Source: Harmothoe impar
Taxonomy: Eukaryota; Annelida; Polychaeta; Phyllodocida; Polynoidae
Direction: 5' to 3'
DNA length: 64,000 nt
NCBI GenBank assembly: GCA_947462335.1
Contig: OX381717.1
Coordinates: 21,505,166 to 21,569,165, forward strand
Position 1 is the stretch's first letter, and the number at the start of each line of letters is the position of its first letter. Made by a program: the position numbers and the translations under genes. Below, one piece after another: positions 10,262 to 22,255 of this stretch. The notes under the pieces are model-generated. The model saw nothing but the letters and a program-made list of their open reading frames with translations. It was not told the origin of the DNA and did no database searches.

Positions 10262-12001
10262 AGGGAGGGCCTTGCATTGGTGGAAACAGTAGGCAGGGAC
10301 TCTTTTTTTTCATTGCTTTTCTTTATTTTTTTGGAATATTATGCAGTAGGAGTGAAGTGTATTCACTGTGCTTGCTTATTATGGCCTTAGGTTGCACATT
10401 CCATTGGTTGCTATGGGTTGCTATGGTAAATAAACAACAATGATAGGCCCCTGGGGCCTAATTTGTGGCCAAAACTGGTAATTTTGACATGAAAATCATC
10501 CACATACTTGCCCTCTGGCTCGCTCTAGCCATGTCTGTAACTCTCACAGGGCTTAGGGGGGTATACCTCCTGAAACCTCATGTCTTAAGCTTCATTTGGA
10601 GTGGTATTTGTATAAACTAAGTCAGGCTAGATTTTTCGGTAGGTTCGTCGAGAAAGGACTCGCTTAAACAGCCGCAATTTTTGTCGATTTTGGCTAGTTG
10701 CAGGACCCCAGGGGATATTTTTTCGGCCAAAATAAAGCTAAAATCTGTTAGTTAGACCTTATATAGTGTTTTTTTATTGTTAAGGACGCTCTAATATGTC
10801 ATTTAAAAAAATGTTTACTCGTAACCATGGCAACCCGTCTTCGTTTAAAAGAATACCTAAATACTTAAAAGAATACTTAAGCATATTAAGCCATCATCAG
10901 GATTCCCACGAGTCATGGAATTTGAAAGCTGTCTGGAATGTCATGGAATTTTGTAAAAATTTATCGTGCATCATGGAATGTCATGAAAAATGTAAATATT
11001 ACAAAAATTCTTAGAATGTACCATTTGCATTCTAGATTTTAGAAATTTTGTCGGAGATCAAGCCCCCTTAGCCCCACAAGAATGTTATTAATGTCATGGA
11101 AAATTGAGATTCTTGTCATGGAATTTCAATCTGAAATTTTAGTGGGAACCGTGATTATGACCTTTCCAGGACACTTATATAGCATTACTGAACTTAAAGC
11201 CACCTAAAGTGTTCCCTTAATGTGGGTCGCGGCCATTGCAGAATGGACTACTGCGCATCCTTCTGAGCATATGGCTAAATGTATCAGAATAACACCAGTT
11301 TTGGTGGGGGTATTCTCAGAATGGTTGTATACATTCAAAATTAATTTTGGACAATTTCGAGCAGAATTGAGCATTTTAGGGCACTTTATATATTGATATG
11401 ATAATTATAGGTATTTTAGGCATTTTATACTATTCTTCAAAAGCTTTAATTTATGATACAATAAAAGACATTTGAAAAGATCATAAAAAAGTAAATAAAT
11501 AGTTTGAATATATCCAAAGCTACACAATGAGATCATTTTATACACAGATTGTTGAGAATTCACCCATAGTGCAATGCTTCAAAGATTTAATTTAGTCCCT
11601 TTTTGCATTACTTTGTACTTCAAAGAGCCAAAACCCTCAAATTATGCACGGAACCCCATATCAAAATTACTCTTATTTTAAGGGCTTATCTTAAGGGCAA
11701 TCCTTTGGGAAAGTCAAAGACAAATCTGAACATTTTTACTACTAGTTTTCTTTAATTATGTAAAGAAATGATGACAATTTATTCCTTCTCTTCTCCGTAA
11801 TGTCACATTTTCCCCCAGAATGCAATAACAGTCTAGCGACAAGGCTAACCAAATTGAGTCACCCTGATGCTGTTGTAATCTCATCCTTAGACATGTGGTG
11901 TGGGGCTCTACACTAGGGGGAGGGTTGACAGGACCTCTTTGGTAATAACAGCTGGTACTAATATGGGGAGAAGGTGGAATACGACTGGGCCAGAGGATGA
12001 A
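10262..12001. other. Intergenic, low-grade repeats only
   Basis: At 10901-11150 there is a probable short inverted-repeat element: it starts GATTCCCAC, ends GTGGGAACC, and repeats GTCATGGAAT several times. The rest shows no gene. An open frame at 10796-11014 lies across this repeat and is not coding. Confidence 0.45.
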
Positions 12002-12400
12002 TTAGGCCGTTTTATTTTGATAACTTGGATTACGGATCCGCCGCCGAGATTTTTGGCATTTTGCAAAAAAAAAAAAAGTTTTTGTTTTTTTTTCCTTTCC
12101 CCTTCGAGATTTTTTGAGAATTTTACCAAAAAAAAAAGAAAAAGTACATGTTGACCAGCAAAAGGTAGAATGAGGCCTTTCAGATTGGGGATAATTCTCA
12201 ATATTTCTTCATTAGATTGCCCAGAAAAAAGATTTTCCATGCCTTTTTTTTTTTTTTTTTGCCTCTGCCCTTCGGGAAATTTTGTGATCTGGTGCCCCCC
12301 ATAGGACAGCTTTTTTTTTTTTTTTTTTTTTGCCTCTGCCCTTCCAAAAATTTGGAGCCAAAAGCCCGTAATCCAAGTTATCAAAAAAAGGTGGCCTTAG
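12002..12400. mobile_element. Inverted-repeat element with AGGCC ends and poly-A/T interior
   Basis: The left end TTAGGCCGTTTTATTTTGATAAC...GGATTACGG is matched by the inverse of the right end CCGTAATCC...GGTGGCCTTAG. The interior has long A and T runs (12065-12080, 12246-12260, 12311-12330) that create spurious Lys- or Phe-rich frames on both strands. A relative lies at 22577-23005. A target duplication is not clear. Confidence 0.55.
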
Positions 12401-13737
12401 TGGGAAAATGGCTGAGGGGCAGACATAGAGAGCCTCACCCCAGCCTTATCTAAACATCAAAACAGTGGCCGCTGGCTGAGGGTCGCCAGTCCCTGCTCAG
12501 TTTGTCGCTGGACTGAAGAGATAAAACTCCGAAACTATTTTTAGAATAAAGGTATATACAGGCATGGGATTTCCGGATTTTCGAGGCCAAAAAGAACATT
12601 CCTGTGATTTGTGCAGATCCAATGAAAAAATATTTTAACATTAATATGGGGGGGTCTTAGTCTCTGGAGGGCTTCATGCCATAAAAATCATACAAAATGC
12701 TCCCCAGATCACGTCTTTTGGCTGCTTTTTGGATTTTTCTTCAAAAACCTCATCCCATGCCCGTATATATCCTGGTGTTCATTGTGTGATGTTTCAGAAT
12801 TCTCAGGTTTAGTGGTTGATGGAAAATAAAGCATGATTTAAATACTTTTTTTTCTCCAAAATTCCATATTTTAAAAAGTAGTTCGGGAGCCACTATTTTT
12901 CTTTTCATTTTCCGTTTTCAAATGATTTAAGGTTGCCTCAGAAAAAGATTTGTGGAATTCTGAACACTTTGATTCAATGGGATCGACCCACCTTAAGGCA
13001 TCTTAAATTCGCCTCAATGGAAACATCCATGCAGTGTCACTGTCCACACATCAGTTTGATCACATGTCTAGCACATCCTTAACAAACTCTCCTTTTCCTT
13101 AATAGGCATTGCTGCTTCGTTGGTTTATCGAGGATTGCTAATATCGGTGAGTACATTTTTCTTTTACCTACATGCCAGATTCTTAGATGGTGACCACCAT
13201 GGCCAAGTAGGGCCACACTTTAAAAAAAGTCTGTTTCCGGTGGAGTGGGCGGGTGACTTTTTTTCCCAAGGCTACCCGCCCGCTTTTTTTTTTTTTTTTG
13301 TCAGTGGCCTTTTTTTTTTTCCCCCCAACTGTTTCTTTCTCGGCGGCGGTTCCATAATCCATAGTTATTAGGATAAAACGGCCTAACACCCAGCTTTCAT
13401 TTGATACCAAACAAGCCTATATAGAGATATGCAATGCCCAGGTACCGGGTGGGAAAGACATGTTTAACATTAAAAAAAAATTTGTGGCCTACCGGGTGAG
13501 TTTTTTTTAGCCCACCCGCTCCACCGGTGTGGACTAGTCATGGGTACTGTTAATTCATTTGTATATTCGCCTATTATACCACCAACTTCTGACAAATGCT
13601 ATGAAGCCAGAGAGAAGGTCTGAAAATCCCATATTTAATTAAGCCGGTTTTGATAATCATACAATTAAGCCACGGCTTCTACACAGGAATTTACGGTACC
13701 ATCCATTTACGGTACAAATGGAAGTGGGGGTATCTAA
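12401..13737. other. Intergenic, repeat fragments
   Basis: At 12837-12998 there is an inverse copy of a dispersed repeat (GTAGTTCGGGAGCCAC, ending GATCGACCCACCT before TAA) also present at 17695-18597 and 41745-41880. At 13208-13388 there is a relative of the AGGCC-end elements with T-runs. No gene was found. Confidence 0.45.
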
Positions 13738-14048
13738 ATGTAATCCTCATGAATCGCTCAATGCAAACCGATGTAGGGGACTCGAATCATAACAGTCGAA
13801 TTCTCCTTGTGTAGTTCTTGGCCCAATGTATAGAGGGCAGGAGCAGTAGTGCAGGGGCGCTGCGATCGGATATTGAAGGAGTATATAAGGTCGGACAGGC
13901 GAGGTAACGGACAGACCTGCCCGGGTCTCAGAACCGAACAAACAAGCTTTTAGCTGATTGTATAGGAAAACGTGATAATAAACCTCTTTTTTTGCGTCCT
14001 GAATCGAAGAACTCTCCGAGTTGTCTTTTCTGCGACGCGAAACTCTAC
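13738..14048 (+). mobile_element. Possible solo LTR (tentative)
   Basis: A TATATAAGG box (about 13881-13889) is followed by an AATAAA signal near 13977 and then a T-run, in the order promoter, R, poly(A) signal expected in an LTR. Possible borders are TG at 13738 and CA at 14048. I could not find a convincing target duplication or a second LTR, so this is a guess from layout. Confidence 0.3.
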
Positions 14049-14774
14049 ACTACTTTAGAGTCGATCCCCACTACCTTGAACCTTTGTTATGGCACTTCAA
14101 ATCCCTCACTATGTCGACAGCTGATTTTCATTATATTTGGACTTTGGAAAATTCACTACCTGTACATCAGACATGTTTCCGTGCAATTCCCAAATCCGAG
14201 GAAGTGAGGGCTGACAAAAGTTTAAAGAGGTGAGTCAATTTATGCATGTTCATAAGAAAAGTCACCGCTCCCCCCTCTCCCCAAACCCTTGAGGAAGGAT
14301 GATTACGACTGAAGGTAAAGCTAGACCCGCCGCAATGTTGTTAAACAAGTTTTTCTCTGCCTGCATTTTGTCAGTGAAGAAGGAGATCAAGAGAGTGGAT
14401 TTAAAGAATCTATAAAGGATCCATTGAAAACATTTATTCTAGAAGATTTACACTTCAGGAAAATAATATTTGCAATATCTATTGACCACTTTTTCTTTTT
14501 CTTTGGCTCAGGTTTGGGAATTCTCTTTATTCTGTTTCAAACCTAAACACTTATCTAGACCAGTCCTCAAATCCTAAGATTTTCTGTCCCAAGTCAATTT
14601 GGTGATGTGTGCCACATTTAGAATTTAGACTTGAGCATAGATACTTTGTCTAAGATCTATTCATGATATCATAGTCACGTTATAGATTCTGAGGGCTATA
14701 TAGCCCCAGTGCTTATTTAAGACAGGCACTTTTCAAGATTTTATCTTAGTGCATAAACAATATTTCAAGACCCC

Positions 14775-14912
14775 TCTACCTGCATATATAAATATCTGTC
14801 CTACTACTGTGAGGCAGATTACCACTATTTGTGGCTGACTCCTTGCCAACTTGAGATATGTCCCGTAAGGTACTTGATGTACGTCTGGACGTTAAACAAA
14901 TCAATCAATTAA
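14775..14912 (+). repeat. 3' end of a retroposon with (CAAT)n tail
   Basis: AAATATCTGTCCTACTACTG...GTACTTGATGTACGTCTGGACGTTAAAC is followed by AAATCAATCAATTAATC. The same sequence is at 40245-40350, and a CAATCAATCAATC tail is at 41028-41044. This is typical of a SINE or truncated LINE 3' end. Confidence 0.55.
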
Positions 14913-15303
14913 TCTATCAACCCTCTACCTAGGCTCATAGATGATATGCGTATTTAAAACCTGGTTCTTATAAACAGAATCTGATGAATTTGGCTGGAGT
15001 GACTCAATTGCCCTATTTCAGAACACACAGTTTAAGAATACTCTTGATACAATAAGCATTTTACCTAAATTCCCCCTGGTAAGTTAGGGTAAGGAGATTA
15101 AACCCCATCCATTTTTAAATAAGTGAAAAGAGTGGTAGATATTCCCCAAATTCTACTGGAGTTTTGATTTGATTGAAAAATCAGGGCAGTTGTTAGTTAG
15201 TCAATGTTTCAAACTTAGTACATATTCAGGGCATTTTAAATATTGATAAAACAATATTTAGGACTAATGTGGCAGATTCTACATTATATTTCAGACACGG
15301 GAG

Positions 15304-16725
15304 ATGGATGTTGTAGACTGGCAGACTGGGAAAACCCCCTTACAGTGCACCAAGAACATGTTGGAAAGCGAGGTTAACTGTGATGTCAGCTTTAGGATCA
15401 GCAAAGATGAGAAAGTCATCAAGGCACACAAGTTCATCCTGAGTATGCGGAGTCCTGTATTTGACAGGATGTTTAATGGTGGATTTGAAGAATCTCAGAA
15501 AGACCCGGTTATTCAGGATATAGATGTAGGAGCATTTAAAGCACTGCTAAGGTAAATATTTTGAATCTATCCTTCAAATTATATTGAGGCTTTCCTAGCC
15601 GAGCTTTAAAGTGTCTTTATCTCCTCTTATATGTCCACTTTTTTTGTCTTTTCAAAGGTTGGATCCAATCATTTTAGACATTTTCTGAAACTGTTATAAA
15701 GCGCAAAAGCTATTCAAAGAACATTCTTGTGAAAAGGGAACATTTGTTTGTCCCCTGTAGTTTACGTTTACATATCTTTGCAAACTCTTTAAAAAAATCT
15801 AGTACATATATGTATATATAATATGCTCACTCCACCATTTTGATCTTAAGCATGATGCAGTTTGCTAGGTGACTGGCGAATTGTTCCCATTTAATCTTAT
15901 TGACCCAAATATGACAACTGTCTCTTAAATTGGCAAATGATCTACCCTTTTTTTCTTTATAGGTATTGTTACTACGAGTGTGTTGACATTGAAGATGAGG
16001 ATCTCTTAAATGTTCCCTGCGCTGCAAAGAAGTACATGCTGCCTCTGCTGGAGGAAGCTGCCAGAGATAATGTGATTGATATTCTTAGTGAGACGACAGT
16101 ATGGGATGCATACAGCTATGCTCTCAGTGTGGGAGACACAGAACTTCATGCAGCCTGCAAGGTGTACTTTACAGGAGATGTTACACCAGTAAGAGAGGCG
16201 CTACAGACTGAGACATTCCTCAACATACCACAGCAAGTACTGCTAGACTTCCTACACATCAATGACAAAGCTGGTGAAAAAAATTTTGATGGAAATGTAA
16301 TCGATGTAAGATAGGACACTGAGTATGTAGACTATAAAATATTTTTCGGAATAAGCATCTCCGAGATTGAACTGTTCAAAGCCTCTGATACATGGGCAGA
16401 GGCAAAATGCCTACGGCAAAGGATTGACAGAACCGGCACAACTAAACGTACTGTGCTTGGACAGTATCTATTTCTGATACGGTTCCCAACTATGCTGCAG
16501 AAAGACCTGAATATGGTCTATCCAACAAGACGGAAATGGTCAATGTTGGCCAGTTCAGGCAACTAAATTCAGATTCCAACTGTCAGTGTGATTTTCCTTC
16601 AAAGGAAAGAAAGTTTTTGGTAACAATACCAGACCCATCGACAAAACTCAATAATACAAGTACTGTGTATGTCGAGTCAGAAATTGACATCATGTTGTCC
16701 AGGATATGGACATTGGGTGCAGGCA
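15304..16725 (+). pseudogene. BTB-BACK-PHR gene copy A, broken
   Basis: Exon 1 (15304-15551) encodes the BTB N-terminus and follows a splice acceptor just before the ATG, implying a 5' UTR exon upstream. Exon 2 starts at 15963 (AG|G phase-2 junction, then YCYYEC) and encodes the rest of BTB and the BACK region. It then carries an in-frame TAG at 16312-16314, a frameshift near 16530 after the VYPT motif, and loss of most of the PHR domain where a Harbinger-like MITE end begins at about 16726. Paralogues in the array continue for about 110 more residues. Three independent lesions make this a pseudogene. The intact family acts as substrate adaptor for Cullin-3 ubiquitin ligases; that is family knowledge. 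Confidence 0.85.
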
Positions 16726-16768
16726 ACTCACCAACCCCCCCCCCTGTTGTTAAAAAATGAACACTCCC
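16726..16768. mobile_element. Right end of a Harbinger-like MITE inside copy A
   Basis: ACTCACCAACCCCC leads into GTTGTTAAAAAATGAACACTCCC and then TTA. It is the same right end as at 7283. The PHR reading frame of copy A stops matching its paralogues exactly where this begins, so the insertion or an associated deletion removed the gene's 3' end. Confidence 0.7.
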
Positions 16769-17131
16769 TTACCGGTAGTGTTGTATTTACTATAGAACAT
16801 GTAAGACCTGCTTATGGTCCGAGAAATGGTAGTATATCATTTATAGGGTATAATCCTGGCGGGAATGTTTGAGCCACCGGGTAACAATAGAGAGTCACTG
16901 CGCATGAGCCAGGTCTGGCTGTATCCGGGAAGACGGTCAATCGGCCATTCGGTTTGAACTGCCACTGGAAGAAGGGTGTCGGCGCTATTGGTTCGCTTTA
17001 ATTTTCTTTTTTCATGTTGTTAATTGTTACAATAAAAGGGGCAGGTCTTTTGGTCTGGATCCCCAAGCCCAAATGTCGTGGTTAAGTTATATGTTACTTA
17101 CCGGTAGTGTTGTATTTACTATAGAACATGT
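16769..17131 (+). repeat. Pair of 34-bp direct repeats bounding about 295 bp
   Basis: TTACCGGTAGTGTTGTATTT...AGAACATGT is present at 16769-16802 and again at 17098-17131 without a difference. The segment between contains an AATAAA near 17031 and no reading frame. It could be a small retroposed or recombined segment. Short TACCGGTAGT fragments also occur near 17639 and 21916. Confidence 0.6.
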
Positions 17132-17694
17132 TTTTTTTTGAGTATGAGAAGATGTAAATACACCGTTCCCGTTTATTTATCCTGGCAACATAAAGAACTT
17201 ATACAGCTCGAAAATATATATCACCAGCAATTTAAACATATACACTCAATTGATCTATTATAATCCTTCACAGGAGATATCGTAATAATAGAGTTAATTT
17301 TATATAACATAGTACTTTATCTATCAAACAAATACCAATGCAACATAGTGAGTCTCGTGTACTCTTCTAACTAATACATCTTAGAAATATACTTTCCGAG
17401 ACGCATCCCTGCTACATAAAGCAAATAGAAAATCTCAATACACACATACTTTTTTCCAATGCCTCATGTATTTTAAAAAACACTTTAGCAATTAGCTGAT
17501 GGAGTGGGATATCAGGAGTTGGGCACAACCCCGTATCAATGTCTAAGTTATAATTACCCTTATAATAACATTTTATGTATACGTACATGATTAAACTTCA
17601 ATTAATAACTTTAATTGATAACACTGTAACCCATTCATACCGGTAGTTTTTAATTAATGAATCCATTAAATTCTTGTTACTATAACATCCATAA

Positions 17695-18597
17695 AGGTTG
17701 ATCGCTACTGTTAACTTTTCATCCATAGAATTTCCTAATTTTTTGCCTAATGGTAGTTTAGATCATTAGGAAATGGAAAATGGAAAAAAAATAGGAGGGT
17801 CCCGAGCTACTTTCTTTAATAGAGATTTTTGAAGAAAAAAAAAATTCTATTTTTGGCAAAAAATACCAGAAATTGGGATATTTTACCGATTTTTTTTCTT
17901 AATGAACCACTGCCCACATCAATGTCATATTTTGAATGAATAATCCTACAATGTGTCCTTAAAAAGGAAAAATGAAATTATGGTAAAAAAACAACCCTTT
18001 GTGAAAAAAAGTGGTGGTTTTAGGACGATTAATTAAATTTGATGCAAAATTTGTCAACAATATCTTAAAAATAGCGAAAAAAAATCCATAGACTTTTTTT
18101 TTTATTTGCTCAAAAAATAGTTTAGATCATTTGCTAACATACGAAAGTAATTTTGATAGGGGGTCCCGCGCAGATTTTAAGGGTTTTGGGCCTTTAAAGT
18201 AAAAAAATAGGACAAAAAATGTCTAAATCTCAGAATTAAAGGCCAAAATAATGGGTTAAAAGCCAAGAATCAGGGTTAAAAATGTTTAAATTTTATACTC
18301 TTGGTTGTTTGGAGCACAGTGATGAGATTTATATCAATCTCAATAATAATTTATTGGTAAATAATTCCGATATTCTAATTTATGTTAAAAATAGCAAATA
18401 TCAGTGGCTCCAAATAGATCAAATGTTTAAAGTGGAATAAAATGCTCCATTTTGCTTGGAATTGTCCAATTTTTGGATATGGCTTGGTGTCCATGTATAT
18501 GGATCTAGTTCCTCAATATTAGCCTATTCTGACCATTTAAGGCTATATGCGCAGAGAGCTGCGCAGGAGTCCATATTCAATGAGTAGCGATCAACCT
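17695..18597. mobile_element. Harbinger-like 903-bp non-autonomous element
   Basis: The perfect inverted termini AGGTTGATCGCTACT and AGTAGCGATCAACCT are each bordered by TAA (17692-17694 and 18598-18600). A TWA duplication points to PIF/Harbinger. The interior is AT-rich, with a GGGTCCCG-type block shared with 12837-12998 and 41745-41880, and no transposase. Confidence 0.7.
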
Positions 18598-18628
18598 TAA
18601 GTCAGACAGTAGCGTTAAATAAGACTCC

Positions 18629-21563
18629 TTACATGTAATTTGTCTTACCCAGCCATCTTTTTCTGTCAAACTTAAAGTTTTCATATGGCTTTAAGTTTCG
18701 AACAATTGGACTTAACCCTTTAGGGCCGAGCATCGACTATAGTCGATGCCATGGCTGGCCGAGCATCGACTATAGTCGATGCCATGGCTGGCCGAGCATC
18801 GACTATAGTCATCATAACTCTATGGGAAACAGCAAAGGCTCGGCCCTGGGAGGGTTCCTAAGAAAATGTCCCGGCCCCTTCACCAGCAAATTTTTTTTGG
18901 GGTCGGCCTTAAAGGGTTAAAGCATTCCACAGTAACGACCCTCGATATAGCAGACTCTTTTTGGTCGTTTCATTTTTTGGTTTTATATTCAGAAATAATA
19001 CCGCGTCATGGGCTCTGGTGAAAACCTCCCTCTTATTCACAATTAAATCGTCATTTTGTTGTTTATACATGAAATTAACGACATGCATCTGTCTGCGTGC
19101 CTTTAATGCAGATATTTCAGCCTGTTGATGCAATAAGATGGTAGGAAACCTAGGACCCAAATTCAAACACATTCTAAGTGCCTTATTTTGGGCAATTTGC
19201 ATTTTATCCAGAATATATTTACCTGCTACATCATGAAATACATCCCCATAATCCAAATGAGGTAATATCATTGTTTTATACATACTAATTCTTACAGCTA
19301 CAGTCATACATTCCTTCAGAAAGGCCAATTGATAAACCTTGAAAAGTCCAAAAATCATATAATTAGTTTTTTTGGCGTTTAATGTCAACTTATTTCTCAC
19401 AAACCATGCCTCTAATAGAACTAAATCAGCTTCCATACTGGCTGTGAGTATTTGCAAGTCTGGCCCTGTTGACGACACTACTGTATCATCAGCGTAGAGG
19501 TACAAATCACAATTTTTAACAATATTACTCAAGTCATTTATATATACTAAAAACAGGGTGGGGCCTAATATCGACCCTTGGGGTACTCCGCAGGTGACAT
19601 TTCCTTCCTTAGACTTTTTGCCATTTGCCTGTGTACACTGCTTCCTATTTGCTAGATAATTAGTTAACCAGGCCTGAAGAAGACCTCTGACACCAATTTT
19701 TTCCATTTTTTTCAGCAAAATAGAGTGATTTACTGTGTCGAAAGCCTTCTTCAGGTCCACGAATGTAGCTAGGGTGTAATGTCTGAAATTTAGTCCCTTA
19801 TAAATATCATCAAGAAAGTATGCAACTGTATCAATCGTAGAGTGTTCAGATCTAAAGCCCCCTTGTTTTTTCTCCAAAATATCATTATTTTCCAAATACA
19901 TCATTAGCTTACTGTTTACAATCTTTTCTAACAGTTTCCCTATGATTGGAAGCAGTGTCACTGGCCTTAAATTTGAAACATCAGATCTATCGCCATCTTT
20001 CTGGAGAGGTACTATAGTTCCAATTTTCCAACTATCTGGCACCTTTCCTAGCGATAAAGATTTGTTAAACAAAGATGTAATCTTATCCGGTACTGCCAAC
20101 ATAGCACCTTTAAGGGATACAGAAGAAATACCATCTATACACAAGGATTTGGTAGTATCTATCTCCCTAATAAATTTACCAACCTCCAAGACGTCAGTTT
20201 CAATATGATCAATATGTGAGTCAAATATTTTACCTTCGTATAACCATGGCTCGTCATACCCCGCGGCCAGATTAGGCCCAATGTTCAGAAAAAATTCATT
20301 TATGAAATCAGGTGTGTCACCATCTTCCACCAATACATCACGCACCTTATCTTTCAGCTTAAAAGTAGTGGAGCCCCAATCACCTTTTACTAAGCTATTT
20401 ATAATTCTCCAGAATTTCTTACTATCTTTCTGATTTAATTCTAAACTGTGTCGTATAAATTTTGATTTGGCTTTTTTTATAAACTTATCAACAGAGTTTC
20501 TTAGTCTAGCAGCTACTCGCCAGTGCTCAGGATTTTTTGTAGAGATAGCTTTTTTCAGTTCCTTGTCTTTATCATTAATTAATTCTAGAATATGATCGGT
20601 GATCCAGGACGCCCTATCACTTCTAACCCTGAAGGTTTTCACAGGACACATTTTGTATAACTCTTCAGTAAATAACCCAAGAATGAACTTCCATCTGTCG
20701 TCTACCGTATCACAATTATCAAAAGGTCCCCAATCAGCGTTTTTTATACAAGCTTTAAACAGATCAGCGTTATATTTTTTATAAGTACGACCTTCAAATG
20801 AGACCTTCTCATTCACATAATAATGGTCCACTAACATAATACCGACCATTAAATGGTCACTAAGAATATATGTCCTTAGAATACATTCATACATTTTTGT
20901 CGTGTTGGTTACTACCCAACCCAAACATGTAGCTGTCAGCTCATTGGATCTGGTAGGTTTCTCAATTATTTGCTTTAGACCTAGGATATTCATACAGATT
21001 TTCATGAGTCTTGTAGATACCTTGGTTAAATTTAAATAGTCCAAGTTAAAGTCTCCCATGATCATGAGATCCTTATGTCTTATTTGGACTAGACCCAGTA
21101 ATGTATTAAATTCCTCAATAAAACTAGCTTTATTTCCGTCTGGAGGACGATAGACATTTGCAACAACTATGTTTTTTTTCCCATTTCTAATTATTTCCAC
21201 CCATTGAATCTCTATGTTATTACAATTTCTATTCAGGTGTTCATAATTAGTAGTGAAATATGACAAGTCATCTCTAATATAAATAGATACACCTCCACAC
21301 TTTTTATCATCGCCCCAATTTCTGTTCAACCGTTCAAGTCTGTAACCCTTAATATCCACCATACTGTTTGTGATACCCTCATGTAGCCAGCTCTCAGATA
21401 TCCCTAATACAGCATCCTGCTTGTCTACCATATGTACTCTTAATGTTTCAATTTTCGCTTTTAGACTTCTAATATTAATATGCACCAATGAAAAATCATT
21501 TTTACTACCCCTTATCATGTGCCTACCCACCATTAAATACAAGAGCGCCCAACAATATCCCAC
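18629..21563 (-). mobile_element. CR1/L2-like LINE, ORF2 (endonuclease and reverse transcriptase), interrupted
   Basis: The minus-strand frame 21563-18909 encodes 884 residues. The N-terminal APE-type endonuclease shows NIRS, SESWL, GGVSIYIR, VYRPP, GDFNLD and SDH motifs. The reverse transcriptase shows FVDLKKAFDTVNH, GVPQGSILGP and the YADD catalytic box, so it resembles CR1/L2-type LINEs of the Jockey group. The aspartate usual in the LD.V.TN motif is Gly here (TCLGWVVTN). The usual thumb segment between NYMIFG and KVYQLAFL is missing without a frameshift. The frame ends early because a TTAA-flanked element sits at 18716-18916; beyond it the frame resumes (SPIVRNLKPYENF) and reaches its stop at 18629-18631. 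No ORF1 was seen. The 5' end is undefined. Confidence 0.85.
18716..18916. mobile_element. piggyBac-like MITE with palindromic subrepeats, inside the LINE
   Basis: The ends are CCCTTTAGGGCCGAG and GTCGGCCTTAAAGGG, flanked by TTAA on both sides (18712-18715, 18917-18920). TTAA plus a CCC start is the piggyBac signature. Inside are nearly three copies of a 33-bp unit containing the perfect 20-bp palindrome GCATCGACTATAGTCGATGC. One TTAA lies at the point where the LINE frame is broken and would be restored. Confidence 0.8.
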
Positions 21564-22255
21564 ACATCAACTCATATACACATTACATCAAGGTTTGTAG
21601 GTAAGGGCAACTCGTGCCACCTACATAGAGATTTCTCCCTTTCATGAGGTATAGCTATTAGTAATCAACCATCGTGAAAGTTGACAACTAGACCCCCCAT
21701 AATTAGATAAATAAATCTAGTCATTCATAAATAGCTAACAAAACCATTTAAATATATTGCATTAATTCATCATTGCACGATCAGTTCCAGTACAAATTCT
21801 AATTTAAATACATTTTACAATACGTGATTACAAAAAATATATTGAAACTAATAGAGATCATTCTGTGATATGTAGCATAAGTATCATATAAATACAACTG
21901 CGTTCAAAAGTCGATTACCGGTAGTGTTTTGACGCTTTAATACTCAGACCGCTGATACCGCGGCGCTGCCCTGTCGCCACCTGTCGGTTCACTGACCAAC
22001 TACACAATTTGTCGTCTGCGCTTGAAGAAACGCCTATCATTACTCTACGTTAGATACAACTTCATTTTTAACATATAATCAGATTATAATGCAGTTTAAC
22101 ACCCCAGTGTAAGACCTGATTATCCAAATAACTTTACAAGAGTTCAGAGTACTACTTACACCAAATACAGGATTCCTACCTTAAATAAAGATAATATATA
22201 CTGTTCTTAATCTTTTACAGATGTTGATTTTACATCCAATTGCAGGCACAAAAAA
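21564..22255. other. Intergenic: LINE 5' flank and leader of BTB copy B
   Basis: No gene was seen. The LINE may extend into this region on the minus strand, but its boundary is not visible. A polypyrimidine tract and CTTTTACAG acceptor at about 22211-22219, plus a second TTGCAG at 22243, precede the ATG of copy B. This suggests that an unseen 5' UTR exon is spliced in just before the coding start, as in the other copies. Confidence 0.45.

Noticed and set aside
11908..12384. 158-codon minus-strand frame rich in Lys
   Set aside because: It arises from poly-A/T runs inside an inverted-repeat element.
15827..16027. Minus-strand frame over copy A exon 2 start
   Set aside because: Antisense shadow of the conserved BTB exon and its intron.
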